A DNA stretch of 64,000 nt from assembly GCA_900323505.1 (NCBI GenBank), contig OOIN01000002.1, positions 930,001 to 994,000 on the forward strand. The letters run 5' to 3'. The notes beneath the pieces are model-generated. The model ran no database searches and was not told the DNA's origin. It worked only from the letters and a program-made list of their open reading frames with translations. Below, one piece after another: positions 35,560 through 45,550 of this stretch. Origin of the DNA: Ustilago trichophora. Its lineage: Eukaryota; Basidiomycota; Ustilaginomycetes; Ustilaginales; Ustilaginaceae. Every line of letters begins with the position of its first letter. The stretch's first letter is position 1. The translations under genes were made by a program, and so were the position numbers.

Positions 35560-36495
35560 TTAGAGACCTTCGGGCATCATCATGTCTTTTGTGACTGCAT
35601 CCTCAGCGTCCTGATCATCGTCGTCGTCGTCATCCTCCATGTCCTCATCGTCCTCGTCGTCGTCATCCTCGCCGTTGGTGGCCTTGGTTGACTTGGCAGC
35701 ACCGTTGGCCTTGCGGTCTCTGGACCAACCGTTGTCGCTCGGTGCCCTGAGCTTACCCGCCTGGTTACCCACCAGCTCCTGATCGCGCTCGGACAGCTCG
35801 ATGAGATGAACTCCACGCTCTCCCTTGTCCTCCTCTGCATCCGCCGCGCTCCAATACGCCAGGGGAATGAGACGGAATGCAGCCATGTGAACGAGAATGT
35901 GCTTGAGGATTTGTGCTTGGTTCGAGGTGAGTGTCTGACCCTCCTTGCAAACGGTGTAGTTCTGGAGCAAAGTAGGGATGCCGCGCCTCAACTCGGTGGG
36001 CATGCCGAGTTGCCTGAGCTGCGGCTCAACGGGGTGTGGGAGAGTGTCTGGGGGGTTGGATCGTGCCATGACAGGGCCTTCTGGAAGCTCGATAGTCTCG
36101 GTCGCCTTGGATCCGCCTCGTGCGAAATCGACGCGCTGGTAGTCCTTGAACCAGTCAATCACCTCGGCAGGTGGGCTTTCTGTGAAGAGCAAACCAACGT
36201 CACCCGAAAGGCGCTGAGAGATACCGCTGATGCCCGTCCTGACTTCCTCCTCCTCGGTCATACCAAGAGCAAGCGCAAGCACCTTGAGCTTGCCGAAAAA
36301 GATCTTGCTGCCCTTCCAGAGATCACGGACCTCCTTGAGATAATTGTTGCGCATCGAGTGGTGTCCGAGAATCCAGACGTAAGGGTATTCTTGAGCGGCA
36401 TCACGGACCTTGTCGATGAGATTGGCTTTGTCCTCCTTGGTCTTTTTGTCGGTCCTGGTCAAAGAGATGACCTTGGAACGCTTAGCTCGGGGCAT
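35560..36495 (-). CDS. MRT4: Ribosome assembly factor MRT4
   Basis: The product is 311 aa, a single exon, with the ATG at 36495. The start MPRAKRSKVISLTRTDKKTK is the typical basic Mrt4 N-terminus. An L10/P0-like domain follows (YVWILGHHSMRNNYLKEVR, GKIFFGKLKVLALALG-type block), then the Mrt4 insertion region (GLLFTESPPAEVIDWFKDY) and the C-terminal part of the L10 fold (LRQLGMPTELRRGIPTLL). The tail is strongly acidic (poly-Asp/Glu, about 275-300). Mrt4 holds the P0 site on the pre-60S subunit in nucleolus and nucleus until it is replaced by P0 during stalk assembly. It is divergent from deoxyhypusine hydroxylase across 554 bases, so two translation-linked genes share a promoter region. Confidence 0.93.
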   Translation of the reverse strand: MPRAKRSKVISLTRTDKKTKEDKANLIDKVRDAAQEYPYVWILGHHSMRNNYLKEVRDLWKGSKIFFGKLKVLALALGMTEEEEVRTGISGISQRLSGDVGLLFTESPPAEVIDWFKDYQRVDFARGGSKATETIELPEGPVMARSNPPDTLPHPVEPQLRQLGMPTELRRGIPTLLQNYTVCKEGQTLTSNQAQILKHILVHMAAFRLIPLAYWSAADAEEDKGERGVHLIELSERDQELVGNQAGKLRAPSDNGWSRDRKANGAAKSTKATNGEDDDDEDDEDMEDDDDDDDQDAEDAVTKDMMMPEGL

Positions 36496-37049
36496 GATGA
36501 TTTATGTGTTGTCGACAGTTCCTTTTGGTATGTTGGAGAAAGGGTAGATGGTCGAGAAAGAGCAATGTACAAGATTCAAAGGTGGAGAAGGTGACACTTG
36601 TTTGTGCTGATGTGGTTTTTGGCTTTGGCTGAGAATCTCGAACCCTGAGATGCTGTAGAACTGCAAAATTTCGAGGCAAATTCTTCTCAACGACCCTTTT
36701 TTTCTGTTTTTTTCGGAGAGCGCATACTGTTCAAAATTGCCTGTCGGAAGCTCTGACCACGGCTTACGTGATCTTGCAACTAAAAAGCCTAAATTTTAAA
36801 GAGGAAAGCTTTGGTTTTTTTTTTTTTTTTTTTTTTTTTGTCTCCTCTCGCACACAGAGACTTGAACTCCACCTCTCTCTCGGTGTCTCTCTGGCACAGC
36901 AAGTTGCATCTGATTAGAAGAAATTGTGCTGCACGAAACAAAAGTCGAACAGTGCAGTGCGGCTTTGACCTCCTTTGCTGAGCAGCAACGGACCTTTCTT
37001 TGATTCACCACCAACACCCTTCCATAATCTCGACAGAGACAGGATCAAC
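36496..37049. promoter_or_regulatory. Divergent promoter region between MRT4 and deoxyhypusine hydroxylase
   Basis: 554 bases holding a 25-base poly(T) run (36815-36839). Poly(dA:dT) tracts are nucleosome-excluding promoter elements in fungi. A CT-rich stretch follows (36840-36895). No gene was seen. Confidence 0.6.
36815..36839. repeat. Poly(T) tract, 25 bases
   Basis: Twenty-five T residues in the shared promoter, about 210 bases before the deoxyhypusine hydroxylase start and 320 from the MRT4 start. It probably acts as a nucleosome-depleting element by analogy with yeast promoters. Confidence 0.8.
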
Positions 37050-38150
37050 ATGGCACCTATAGTAACAACCAACATGGACCCGCTTGAAAAGAGCCTCTGC
37101 GACTTTTCCGGCTCCACCCCGCTCGACCAGCGCTTCCGCTCGCTCTTCACCATCAAGGGTCTCGCTGCCACCTCGGACGAGCACATGCAGCGTGCCATCT
37201 CGATCATTTCCACTGCCTTTTCCGATGACTCGGCCCTTCTCAAGCACGAGCTTGCCTACGTTCTTGGTCAGCTCGAGGACGCCCGTGCGCTCCCCACATT
37301 GAAGAGAGTGCTGGAGGATCTTTCTCAGGATGCCATGGTTCGACACGAGGCAGCCGAGGCTATGGGTGCCATTTCCGACCCTAGCGTACTCCCCATTCTC
37401 GAACAATACCGCAACGACTCTGATGTCAGTGTTCGGGAGACCTGCGAGCTTGCCATCTCCAAAATCACTTTTGACAACTCTGCCGAGGGCAAAGCCCTCA
37501 AAGCTTCCAAAGCACAGGCTAAAGCTGTTGAGGAGCAGAATGGTCTTGCTGGCGTCGAGTCGGCATTCAAACCCATCGACCCTGCCCCCGCCATGACACC
37601 CGCTGCATCCAAGGAGGCTGCAAAGTCGCAAGCCGACGGAATGACTTACGACGCCTCCCAAGTGCCACTCTTCAAGTCGACCCTTCTCGATACGTCTTTG
37701 TCGCTGTTTGAGCGATACCGTGCCATGTTTGCGTTGCGCAACGTCGCGCACGGTGGAGGTGAGGGTGCTGTGCAAGCCGTTCTCGCCCTGGCACAGGGAT
37801 TGAAAGACGGCTCGGCCCTCTTTAGGCACGAAATCTGCTTCGTCTTTGGCGAGCTCTGCCACCCAGCCTCCATCCCAAGCATGATCGAAGTACTCAACGA
37901 CGACAAAGAACACGAGATGGTTCGCCACGAGGCAGCAGAGGCCCTTGGCGGTATCGTAGAGGAAGGAGAGGACGACAAGGATGCCAAGAACGATTTCACC
38001 CTTGTCCTCGATACTCTGAAGAGGTGGGCTCACGACTTGGATGCTCCCCGTGTCGTGAGGGAGAGCTGCGTCGTCGCACTGGACGAGCTCGCCTATAACA
38101 ATGACCCTACCCAGTTTCACCGCATCGAGGCTCCTGTTGCCGCCGCCTAA
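37050..38150 (+). CDS. LIA1: Deoxyhypusine hydroxylase (HEAT-repeat di-iron enzyme)
   Basis: The product is 366 aa, a single exon. I chose the ATG at 37050 (MAPIVTTNMDPLEKSL) over 36975 because the domain begins here. It hydroxylates deoxyhypusine on eIF5A to hypusine in the cytosol. Two four-repeat HEAT arms are joined by a linker (about 145-205). All four metal-binding His-Glu pairs are present: KHELAY (66-67), VRHEAAEAMG (99-100), FRHEICFVFGE (260-261) and VRHEAAEALG (293-294). The length and the symmetric arrangement fit the family exactly. Divergent from MRT4 and convergent with GID8. Confidence 0.96.
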   Translation: MAPIVTTNMDPLEKSLCDFSGSTPLDQRFRSLFTIKGLAATSDEHMQRAISIISTAFSDDSALLKHELAYVLGQLEDARALPTLKRVLEDLSQDAMVRHEAAEAMGAISDPSVLPILEQYRNDSDVSVRETCELAISKITFDNSAEGKALKASKAQAKAVEEQNGLAGVESAFKPIDPAPAMTPAASKEAAKSQADGMTYDASQVPLFKSTLLDTSLSLFERYRAMFALRNVAHGGGEGAVQAVLALAQGLKDGSALFRHEICFVFGELCHPASIPSMIEVLNDDKEHEMVRHEAAEALGGIVEEGEDDKDAKNDFTLVLDTLKRWAHDLDAPRVVRESCVVALDELAYNNDPTQFHRIEAPVAAA

Positions 38151-38547
38151 TCAAAGAATTCCCTTCGCAATCGTTCTTCTGCACCTCGTTCCTGGTTTCT
38201 CTTTCGCTTTGTACACTACTAGACCACGCAATGCCAACACCCCAAGACTTACTTCTTGTCCCTGCCCTGATCGCTCTTGAAATCTTTTTGATCAAACGTG
38301 AACAACAGCGCACACCACACACTCTCAGAAGCAGGTGGATAGACAGAAAGAAACAGCTTTACATGCAGAAAGAAACAAAGATGAGAAACGATACAAGTAC
38401 AGTGCGACAAACGCCAACGAGCAGAATGGATAAGACAGGAGATGGGACTGCGAGCAAGGGTATCTGGGGATTTAGCCGAAGAGATGTGTTGACCACGTGA
38501 GGTCTGTGTACGATGTGAGACAAGAAACAAGGACGTAGAAATTTTTT
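38151..38547. other. Convergent 3' intergenic spacer
   Basis: 397 bases between the deoxyhypusine hydroxylase and GID8 stops. A-rich stretches only; no gene was recognised. Confidence 0.55.
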
Positions 38548-39343
38548 TCAGACAGTTAGCGCAGTCTCGCCTTCGCCATTCCGAGCTGCGGGGGCAGCGC
38601 CGATGCCGAGTGCACCCTCAAGATCAAGATGTGGGAACTCCCACTTGCCAGGGCCAGTAGGACCCATAATCTCTTCGCTGTATTTGAGCATCTTGATCAA
38701 CTGAGGCAGCTTGGGCTCTCGGCCTTGGCTCTGTGATGCGAGGATGGCGGCGTTGAGTTCACCGGCCGTCTTGAGCCGCTGGCTGGGAGACAGCAGCTCG
38801 GCAACGTGGGGAGGGGCAGCAAGCGGACCAGTGACAGCAACACCAGCAGCTTTGGGCACGTCAAAGGCGAGAAGCGCCATGGTGCGCTCAAGCTCAGGCA
38901 GCAAGTCTGGATGCTCTTCACCGCGAGGGGCGAGCTCTTCTGCTGCAAATGCCAATGCTTCATTAACGAGACCAGCGCGGATGAGCTCGATCAATCGTTG
39001 TTGCTGGAGATGGAAGAAGAGGAGCGGGTTGTTGTCCAAAATCTGTTCGTACAGAGACCGATGAATCGGAGAAGTACGATATGTCAGTATGTCGGCTCGG
39101 CACTGTAGCATTCAAGTTTTGAACGCAACGGCAGCAGCGGCAACAAAGTGATGTCCTGGGTTGCGAAATGGCGAGTCAGAGATAAAAAAAATATTTGGTG
39201 TAAAAACTTATCCGCACATAGACTCCCACTGGAGCCCGTTGCTAAGCGTGGTGCATGAAAAAGAATGTCATCATTCGAGGCAAACGCCAACTTGCACGTT
39301 GTCTGGCGACGCCGAATGTCGCCATTGTCGTAGGAGTCACGGC

Positions 39344-39376
<33 letters not shown>

Positions 39377-40022
39377 TTAGAGCCCTGTTGGGACGGATGA
39401 AACTCACCTCTGGATCCAGCTCGTTTACGCGACCAATGGCATCGTCGATGTCACCGCGTTGAATGGCTCCACGGATGATCATGCGATTCAGAATGCTGTC
39501 CGAATCGACAAAGGGTTTGAGGCCGCTCTCTTTGCTGAAGCAGTCAGCTGCATCCTTGTAGCCTTCGATGACCAGGTAGTCCATCACGAGGCGGTTGAGA
39601 TCACTGTTTTCGACGAAGCAAAAAAGCAAGCAGGGACATGGTCAGAACGATGGCTTTCGCTAATGAAAAGGATGGAAGCGCAATCCTTGCCGTCAGCGGA
39701 TCGATGTAGCGATCTGTCCCGCCCCCCGTTTCCTGTCGCATGCATCTGTTGGGCATGTTGCAACTCGCTCGATGGATCAGTGGGCATAAGTAAAATGGTT
39801 TTCCTCATCAGATGTAGGAGAGATTCCCACTTTGCGTCAAGTCTCATCATTCGATCGAGCGAGAGATGCATATCGAGTGTTGCGGAGAGGCGGTTGTATA
39901 ACGTTGATCTGCTACTGTATCCAGAACGTGCGCTATCATGGAGCGACAACTTACTCTTTGGCGACGTTGATAGACGAGAGCTGACGTTCCCACTCGGACT
40001 TCTTGAGGGGTGCCTTGGACAT
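38548..40022 (-). CDS. GID8: GID8-like CTLH/CRA subunit of the GID/CTLH ubiquitin ligase (three exons)
   Basis: The exons are 40022-39955, 39603-39408 and 39042-38548 on the minus strand (759 nt, 252 aa). All junctions are GT-AG, with donors GTAAGT and GTGAGT. The product starts MSKAPLKKSEWERQL, like the TKDEW...L start of human GID8/TWA1. A LisH motif follows (DLNRLVMDYLVIEGYKDAA), then CTLH (IRGAIQRGDIDDAIGRVNEL) and CRA (FFHLQQQRLIELIRAG, ELERTMALLAFD). It scaffolds the GID/CTLH E3 ligase, which in yeast degrades gluconeogenic enzymes. Intron 2 contains a CAG repeat; if retained, the frame stays open through ten Gln and loses the CRA part. Confidence 0.93.
39043..39407 (-). other. GID8: GID8 intron 2 (365 nt) with CAG repeat
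   Basis: Donor GTGAGT and acceptor ACAG. The (CAG)n run lies 33-62 nt after the donor on the sense strand. Splicing restores PE-ILDNN, aligning with the LHPELLDTN region of human GID8. Confidence 0.85.
39346..39375. repeat. (CTG/CAG)n microsatellite in GID8 intron 2
   Basis: About ten CTG units on the plus strand, CAG on the sense strand of GID8. CAG/CTG tracts are expansion-prone and could affect splice-site use this close to the donor. Confidence 0.9.
39604..39954 (-). other. GID8: GID8 intron 1 (351 nt)
   Basis: Donor GTAAGT after codon position 2 and acceptor AAAACAG. Joining gives AKDDLNRL, a continuous LisH start. No gene or RNA was seen inside. Confidence 0.85.
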
Positions 40023-41161
40023 GATTGGTTTGCTGGTGGTGGGTATGCTAGGTTCGAAACTTGCAGCACGAGACGTCGTCAAGAGGATCGAAACGGTTCC
40101 AGCCCGCTTTGATTGTGTTGCTTGGCCAGTCAAGGCGCTGAGCAGTGGAAAGTCGAACGGCCGAGGTCAATTGACACCTTTGACCAATGGTTGTGCAAGG
40201 AAAGCAGTGTCCGGCCCGGTCAGCGGGCTTGAGGGCCGGCGAGTCGTGGTTCGAGAGAAAGTGAGGAGCTGGTGGGAGCAGCGCTGCTTTTGTGGTTTCT
40301 GAGGAATGAAAATTTTCCTTTCGGTCGGTGAAGAAAAGTGTGTTGACCGTGTTGAGAGTGATGAAGATGGAGGCAGCTCACAGTGTGATTGGCTGAAGTG
40401 ACTATGCGCAGCTGCCAAATTGCAATTCTGAACTGCATTTCCAGCCAGAAATTGACAGAAAAGGACAAAGCGCTGTGCTGTACCAAAATTTATTGCTGCG
40501 CCTATCCGGCCGTAAGAGACTCGATCACAATCAGTCAGTGCTCAGTTCGCCCCGCACGGTGGAGGTGTCACAAAGCGTTACCTTGGTATGCTTTCTACCT
40601 TCCTCTCCCACCATCACCATCTTGATCGATTCTTCTTGCAAACATCTGGAACATCGCGAGGCGGTCCTATTGCTCTCTCTTACTTGTCAGCAGCTCAAGG
40701 TCCGATTAACACACGACACTGTCCTGGCCTCCCCATCACAAGTGATTCGCTTCGAATCTGTCTCTCCCTTGTCCCTCCTTCCCTCTATCCCTTCCTGTTC
40801 CATTTGTTACTGCTGTCCAAGGCTGCCGCTCTGTAAACCTCTGCTCGCCACTGCGAAGAGTTGATGCTGGTGAATGATCAATTCTTTTAGTTTCTCCCTT
40901 TACTGATTGATCCGTTTCGCGACCCCAGTGTTCCTGAAGCCATCATCTATTCTCAAAGACAGCAGGTGCGCCATCTTAGTCGTTACTTTTCCTACTGTTG
41001 AAGTGCAGCGCAAACACTTCAAGAAAATTTGGGCTTGCTTGACGCTGCCTTCGCTCACACGACACTTGGCACTTACCTCGTTTCCTTTGATTCGAGACGC
41101 TCTGCTTGTCTGCATTTTACCCCTCTTCTCCTTGTTCTGGCCTAAGCAAAATCACAGCACA
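40023..41161. promoter_or_regulatory. Divergent promoter region between GID8 and MPE1
   Basis: 1,139 bases. The right third (40600-41160) is CT-rich, as in the leaders of this genome, and probably holds the MPE1 5' UTR. An in-frame open stretch continues upstream of MPE1 to 40907 but lacks coding character. No separate gene was recognised. Confidence 0.55.
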
Positions 41162-43018
41162 ATGGCGTCCGCATCCGTCTACTACAAGTTCAAGTCGCAG
41201 AAGGAGCCTTCGCGCATCACCTTCGACGGCACTGGCATCTCGGTATGGGACCTCAAGCGTGAGATCATCCTCCAAAACAAGATGGGTCGAGGAACCGACT
41301 TCGACCTCGGCGTCTACAATGCCGACACAAACGACGAATATAAGGACGACAACTTTCTCGTCCCGAGATCTACGCAAGTCGTTGTTCGCCGATTGCCTCC
41401 CTCAAAACCAGGTCGAGGCACCGCACAGAATTACGTTGCTGATGTCAATGGAGCTGCCGACACGACCAGCGCCAGTCGCTTTTCTGGGACTGCCAATGCT
41501 GGTGGAGTCAAGCCAGCGAACGCTGCCTCCCAGACGTACCGCGGTCCAATGACAATGAGATTCGACGGTGGTAAAGATGCTGGACCGTCATCTGCCCCGG
41601 CAGCACCGCCCGCTGCAGGCGGCTCCGGTGGTCCTGCTGCCGCTGCGACAGGCGATGAGGCCGATCGAATTGCAGCCATGTTCCAAGCTACAACAGAGCA
41701 ATGGGACGAGACGCAAGAACGCATGTCGCATGCCACCTATCGTGATCGCTCGGGACAGGCACGTCGAGGTGGTCCTCCCAGGCCAGTGACGACGCAACGT
41801 CCGCAACATGTCCCTGATCGTCCACCGCCCGTCGGCTATGTCTGCTTCCGATGTGGAAAGCCTGGGCACTGGATCCAGGATTGCCCCACAAACGACGACA
41901 AGGAGTTCGACAACCGCCCTCGCTTCAAACGCACAACTGGTATCCCCAAATCTATGCTCAAAACCGTCGAGCAGCCCACCGAAGAAGACCAGCGTGCCGG
42001 TGTCATGCTCACCGCCGACGGTACATATGTAGTGGCGCGCGTGGATCAAGAGTCGTGGCGCAAAAATCGCGTCCGCACCAAGCCTCTCACCCAATCCGAT
42101 GTCTACCAATCGACACCCACGGACACCTCGCTCGCATGTCCCCTTTGCTCCAAGCTGCTTCGCGATGCTGTGGTGACGCCGTGCTGTAAGACCAAGTACT
42201 GCGAGGAGTGCATTCAGACGCATTTGCTCGAACACGAATTCACATGCGCCGAATGCGACAAGCGCATTGCTGATCTCGAACAGCTCAAGGCAGATGATGA
42301 GACGCGCAAAAAGGTCAAGGAGTACGTCAAAGAGACAATCGAGCAGAGCGAGAAGGAGATCGAGGAGGAAGCGAAGAAAGCTGAGCAAGGTGACCCTGGC
42401 GAGAAGGCAGACAGCAAATCCGGCTCGCCTCCGCCTGGACGACAACGCACACAAAGCCCAGGAGCCTCGCACAACGACCAGGACGAACAGACGCACAGGT
42501 CGAATTCTGGTGCCGACAACGAGCTGTCGTATGGCGACGCCAACGGCATTAGCAACAACGGTGGTCAAGCTTCTGGAGGACAAGGAGGCATGGTGTTCAA
42601 CCCTCAAATGGTGCAACAGATCATGATGATGCTTCAAAATCCACAACTTCCACCTCCGATGCGAATGCAGCTCCAGATGCAGTTGCAGATGCAACAGTTT
42701 GCATTCATGCAGCAGATGCAGCAACAACAAGGTGGCGGAGGAGGTGGCATGAATGGCATGCCCATGCAACAGATGGGGATGGGCATGATGCCAGGCGCAC
42801 CCAATATGTCGTGGGGTCAGCAACAGGCAGCCCAGGCCACCAACCCGTTTAGCCACCGCGCTCCACCTACCAACGAGCACTCGGCATACATGCGAATCCC
42901 CGTCAATCAGCAGAGGACCAGAGTGACAGGCACCAAGCGCGACCGTCCGACCGACTTTGTCGAGGTCGGCACAAGGGGCGTAGATCCGAACAAGTCTGCC
43001 AGAACTGGCGATCAATAA
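41162..43018 (+). CDS. MPE1: MPE1/RBBP6-type cleavage and polyadenylation factor (DWNN, zinc knuckle, RING)
   Basis: The product is 618 aa, a single exon. The start at 41162 is placed where the DWNN ubiquitin-like domain begins (VYYKFKSQKEPSRITFDG, about 7-78). A Pro/Ala/Gly linker leads to a CCHC zinc knuckle (Cys228, Cys231, His236, Cys241; CFRCGKPGHWIQDC). A RING/U-box-like domain follows (CPLCSKLLRDAVVTPCC to CAEC, about 326-365), then a charged coiled region and a Gln/Met-rich C-terminus. This order is diagnostic of Mpe1/RBBP6, an essential subunit of the mRNA 3'-end cleavage and polyadenylation complex in the nucleus. The C-terminal Met/Gln-rich stretch (about 470-560) is low-complexity and species-variable. 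Confidence 0.95.
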   Translation: MASASVYYKFKSQKEPSRITFDGTGISVWDLKREIILQNKMGRGTDFDLGVYNADTNDEYKDDNFLVPRSTQVVVRRLPPSKPGRGTAQNYVADVNGAADTTSASRFSGTANAGGVKPANAASQTYRGPMTMRFDGGKDAGPSSAPAAPPAAGGSGGPAAAATGDEADRIAAMFQATTEQWDETQERMSHATYRDRSGQARRGGPPRPVTTQRPQHVPDRPPPVGYVCFRCGKPGHWIQDCPTNDDKEFDNRPRFKRTTGIPKSMLKTVEQPTEEDQRAGVMLTADGTYVVARVDQESWRKNRVRTKPLTQSDVYQSTPTDTSLACPLCSKLLRDAVVTPCCKTKYCEECIQTHLLEHEFTCAECDKRIADLEQLKADDETRKKVKEYVKETIEQSEKEIEEEAKKAEQGDPGEKADSKSGSPPPGRQRTQSPGASHNDQDEQTHRSNSGADNELSYGDANGISNNGGQASGGQGGMVFNPQMVQQIMMMLQNPQLPPPMRMQLQMQLQMQQFAFMQQMQQQQGGGGGGMNGMPMQQMGMGMMPGAPNMSWGQQQAAQATNPFSHRAPPTNEHSAYMRIPVNQQRTRVTGTKRDRPTDFVEVGTRGVDPNKSARTGDQ

Positions 43019-43351
43019 TCATGCAGCTACTTCAACTTGACAAGTATCTAGCATATGTACTCTAATTAAGTATTTTTCGTTTATCACTTTGTATTTATAA
43101 GGAACGGCTGTGTTGGAGTGTGTCTTTCTAATGAATCAACGAAAGTGTGGTGCATCATGATGGTGGCAAGACAGTGTTGAGGTGATAAACGTGGGAGAAT
43201 AGATCAAGCAACGCTGGATAAAAATAATAATAATAAAAAAAGCGACAAAATACATGGCGGCTTAAAAGCGGTATGAAAACCTGACTGTCTGCAAAGCGCA
43301 TTCCTCTATCGTCTTGGATGCTCCTGACGTCTAGCAAGTCTGATCTAATAT
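43019..43351. other. Convergent 3' intergenic spacer
   Basis: 333 bases between the MPE1 and LRO1 stops. AT-rich with an AATAATAATAA run (about 43220-43235), in keeping with 3' UTR and poly(A) signals of both genes. No gene was seen. Confidence 0.6.
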
Positions 43352-45550
43352 CTAGGGACCAGGCTGGGTGCCCGTGACCCACTTGACGTTTTTGGCGTAC
43401 TTTTGGATATCGCTGAAGAACTGGTCGCCTACCTCTTGACCTCTGCCAGCGGCGATCTTGAGGACGGCCTCATTCACGCCTCTCGCACCCAAAATATCGA
43501 CATGGTCACCTGTCGATTCGCCTCCTCTAAGATCCATTGCTTCAGGCTCGTGTTTGAGCTCATGCGTGACCACGCTGATGTTGGCTGGATTCCAATGCGA
43601 GTGCTTCCATCCCTCGGCACACATGGCACCCAAAGAAAGCAGCGAAACGGTACCATCACCCTCACCCATCTTGCATCCCGATCTCACCTTGGGCAGGGCA
43701 TCCTCCTTCTGTATCGCGTTGTCGATCCAGCTCATCCTAGCTGTTGGGAAATTGAGCGCGGGTGTTCGGGATACGTCTGGGCATTCTTGACCAAAGCAGC
43801 CTGGTTCGTCCAACTGCTCACCGATCGACGCTTCTGTAACAAACTCTCCCTGCTGGTACCAGTACGATCGTTCAGTAGGCTTTCCGACACCGTAGATGCA
43901 GTAGAGCTTCATACTCGGCGCGTTGGGAAGGGGCGCCTCGAGCGGGTTGCTCCACTTTGTATGATCGGCATTGTTGGCAGCAAGCTTTTGGGGATCGCGT
44001 TCGATACCATGGGAATAGTTGGTAGCGAGCATCTTTTGGAACGAACTGGGTGCGTGCTGGAGCATGAAGTTGTGTGCTTCGGTAGCGGTGAGATTGACTT
44101 TGACCGTGTGCTCGTCGAGATCGTGCTGGTCGGTGCCGCGTTGACGGAAGCTGTAGATGTGGCCGTGAGTGTCTTCTGCCCCCTCTTCATCGTCGGGTGC
44201 CCAGGTAGAGTTGCCCCAAATGTCTTCACCTCCCTTGATAAGCATACTAGCACCACCGGCCCAAGTGCGGAAGAGCTTGGCGCGTTCTCGTCGGCTGAAG
44301 AACTTTTCCAGGAGGTATGCCGCAGCGGGAGGTACCTCGACGGTGTCTCTCATCTCGCCCGACAGCATGACAGCCATAGCCTTTGGTACACCCAAGAAGG
44401 TACCTGCGATGCTTGTGAAGGCCTCAATGTGGTCTTCCACCCACTGGGGTCCACCGTTGCCGTAGAAGTCGCCTTCAGCCTCGACCCACTTCATAAAGTA
44501 GTAAAAGACGGAGCTTCCCATTGAGTGTGCGACGATGACGGTCTTTTTACCGAAGAGTGCCTTGTTTTGCTCAATCTTGAGTTTCAATCGAGTAAAGTAG
44601 CGATCGCGTACCTCGAGATTGTAGTAGCTCAACCTCCAATCGTAGCTCGCGAGGAAGAGGTTGTTGGTGTCGTATCCGAGTACGGCGAGATTCTCAATGA
44701 CTTTGCTCCAGATCCAATAGCCCGCAGCGAAAAAGCTGGCTGCATCGAGACCTTCTGCTGCACGTACACGGATGCCTGGTGGGTCGAGACCCGTTTCTGG
44801 ATCAAGGGAGAGGTGGCGGACCCACATGTCCTTTTCGAAAACGATTGTGCGCATCATGGTGGTGGTACCCCAGAGCCGTTTGCGGAAATAGCTGGCGGAG
44901 CGCTCGTCGGTGGTCCAGCTTTCGAGACCGGTGCTGACCACACCGGGAATAAGAATGACGGGATGGTCGGCAGAGTAGCCTTTGCGGCTCAGATCGCGGC
45001 CGACACCAAAGTCCTTGTTCTTGAACCACTCTCTGGATCGACTGAAGAGGTTCTCGCCCATATCGGCAAACTCTTTGGGCATGCCTATGTCGATGGAAGG
45101 GAAATCGATGCCGAAACCGTCGATGGAATCGTCTACGAGCGAACGGAGGGTGGCCATGTGTTGTGCCATCTGTACATTTCTGGAGGCGAGGAAAGCAATG
45201 ACGGCACCAAGTGCGGCGCCAAAGACAAAGAAGAGTCGACGATAGCGCATGATGCCGCGCTTGGCGGGCGCATCCTCGACTTCATGGCGCAAGAAGGGGA
45301 TCTCGGACAGATCGAGCTCGTGCCATGGTGTACCTGGTGCTGCGACACTGTAGCTTGCTCTGCCTTTCAACGAAGGGCGCTTGCTCTTTTCTAGGATGAT
45401 TTGCTGGGGTGGAGTGACAGTACCATCATTGTTGGAAGATGAGGAGGAGGCGGTGGGCCCACCGTTGGTGCGACGGTTGAGTTGGTGCGCGGTAGAGTTG
45501 CCGTTCTCATTATTGTTACCACCGCCGCGCTTATGTTTGCGGTTGTTCAT
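43352..45550 (-). CDS. LRO1: Phospholipid:diacylglycerol acyltransferase (PDAT)
   Basis: The product is 732 aa, a single exon, with the ATG at 45550. It moves an acyl chain from a phospholipid to diacylglycerol, making triacylglycerol at the ER. The N-terminus is basic and Asn-rich, then one membrane anchor (about 105-123, LFFVFGAALGAVIAFLAS) before a lumenal alpha/beta-hydrolase domain of the LCAT family. Visible blocks are HPVILIPGVVSTGLESW and LWGTTTMMRT in the lid region. The nucleophile is Ser343 in AHSMGSS. The acid lies in GDGTVSLLSLG and the histidine in GDHVDILG near the C-terminus, so the triad is complete. Length and topology match yeast Lro1. Divergent from TAO3. Confidence 0.95.
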   Translation of the reverse strand: MNNRKHKRGGGNNNENGNSTAHQLNRRTNGGPTASSSSSNNDGTVTPPQQIILEKSKRPSLKGRASYSVAAPGTPWHELDLSEIPFLRHEVEDAPAKRGIMRYRRLFFVFGAALGAVIAFLASRNVQMAQHMATLRSLVDDSIDGFGIDFPSIDIGMPKEFADMGENLFSRSREWFKNKDFGVGRDLSRKGYSADHPVILIPGVVSTGLESWTTDERSASYFRKRLWGTTTMMRTIVFEKDMWVRHLSLDPETGLDPPGIRVRAAEGLDAASFFAAGYWIWSKVIENLAVLGYDTNNLFLASYDWRLSYYNLEVRDRYFTRLKLKIEQNKALFGKKTVIVAHSMGSSVFYYFMKWVEAEGDFYGNGGPQWVEDHIEAFTSIAGTFLGVPKAMAVMLSGEMRDTVEVPPAAAYLLEKFFSRRERAKLFRTWAGGASMLIKGGEDIWGNSTWAPDDEEGAEDTHGHIYSFRQRGTDQHDLDEHTVKVNLTATEAHNFMLQHAPSSFQKMLATNYSHGIERDPQKLAANNADHTKWSNPLEAPLPNAPSMKLYCIYGVGKPTERSYWYQQGEFVTEASIGEQLDEPGCFGQECPDVSRTPALNFPTARMSWIDNAIQKEDALPKVRSGCKMGEGDGTVSLLSLGAMCAEGWKHSHWNPANISVVTHELKHEPEAMDLRGGESTGDHVDILGARGVNEAVLKIAAGRGQEVGDQFFSDIQKYAKNVKWVTGTQPGP

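Noticed and set aside
36630..36662. GGGTTCGAGATTC (minus strand) resembling a tRNA B box
   Set aside because: The end of the box does not match, and no A box or cloverleaf can be formed around it.
41588..43015. 475-codon frame antisense to MPE1
   Set aside because: His/Leu-rich reverse of a Gln/Met-rich coding region; shadow frame.
43403..44524. 373-codon frame antisense to LRO1
   Set aside because: Reverse of the PDAT catalytic region; no independent evidence.
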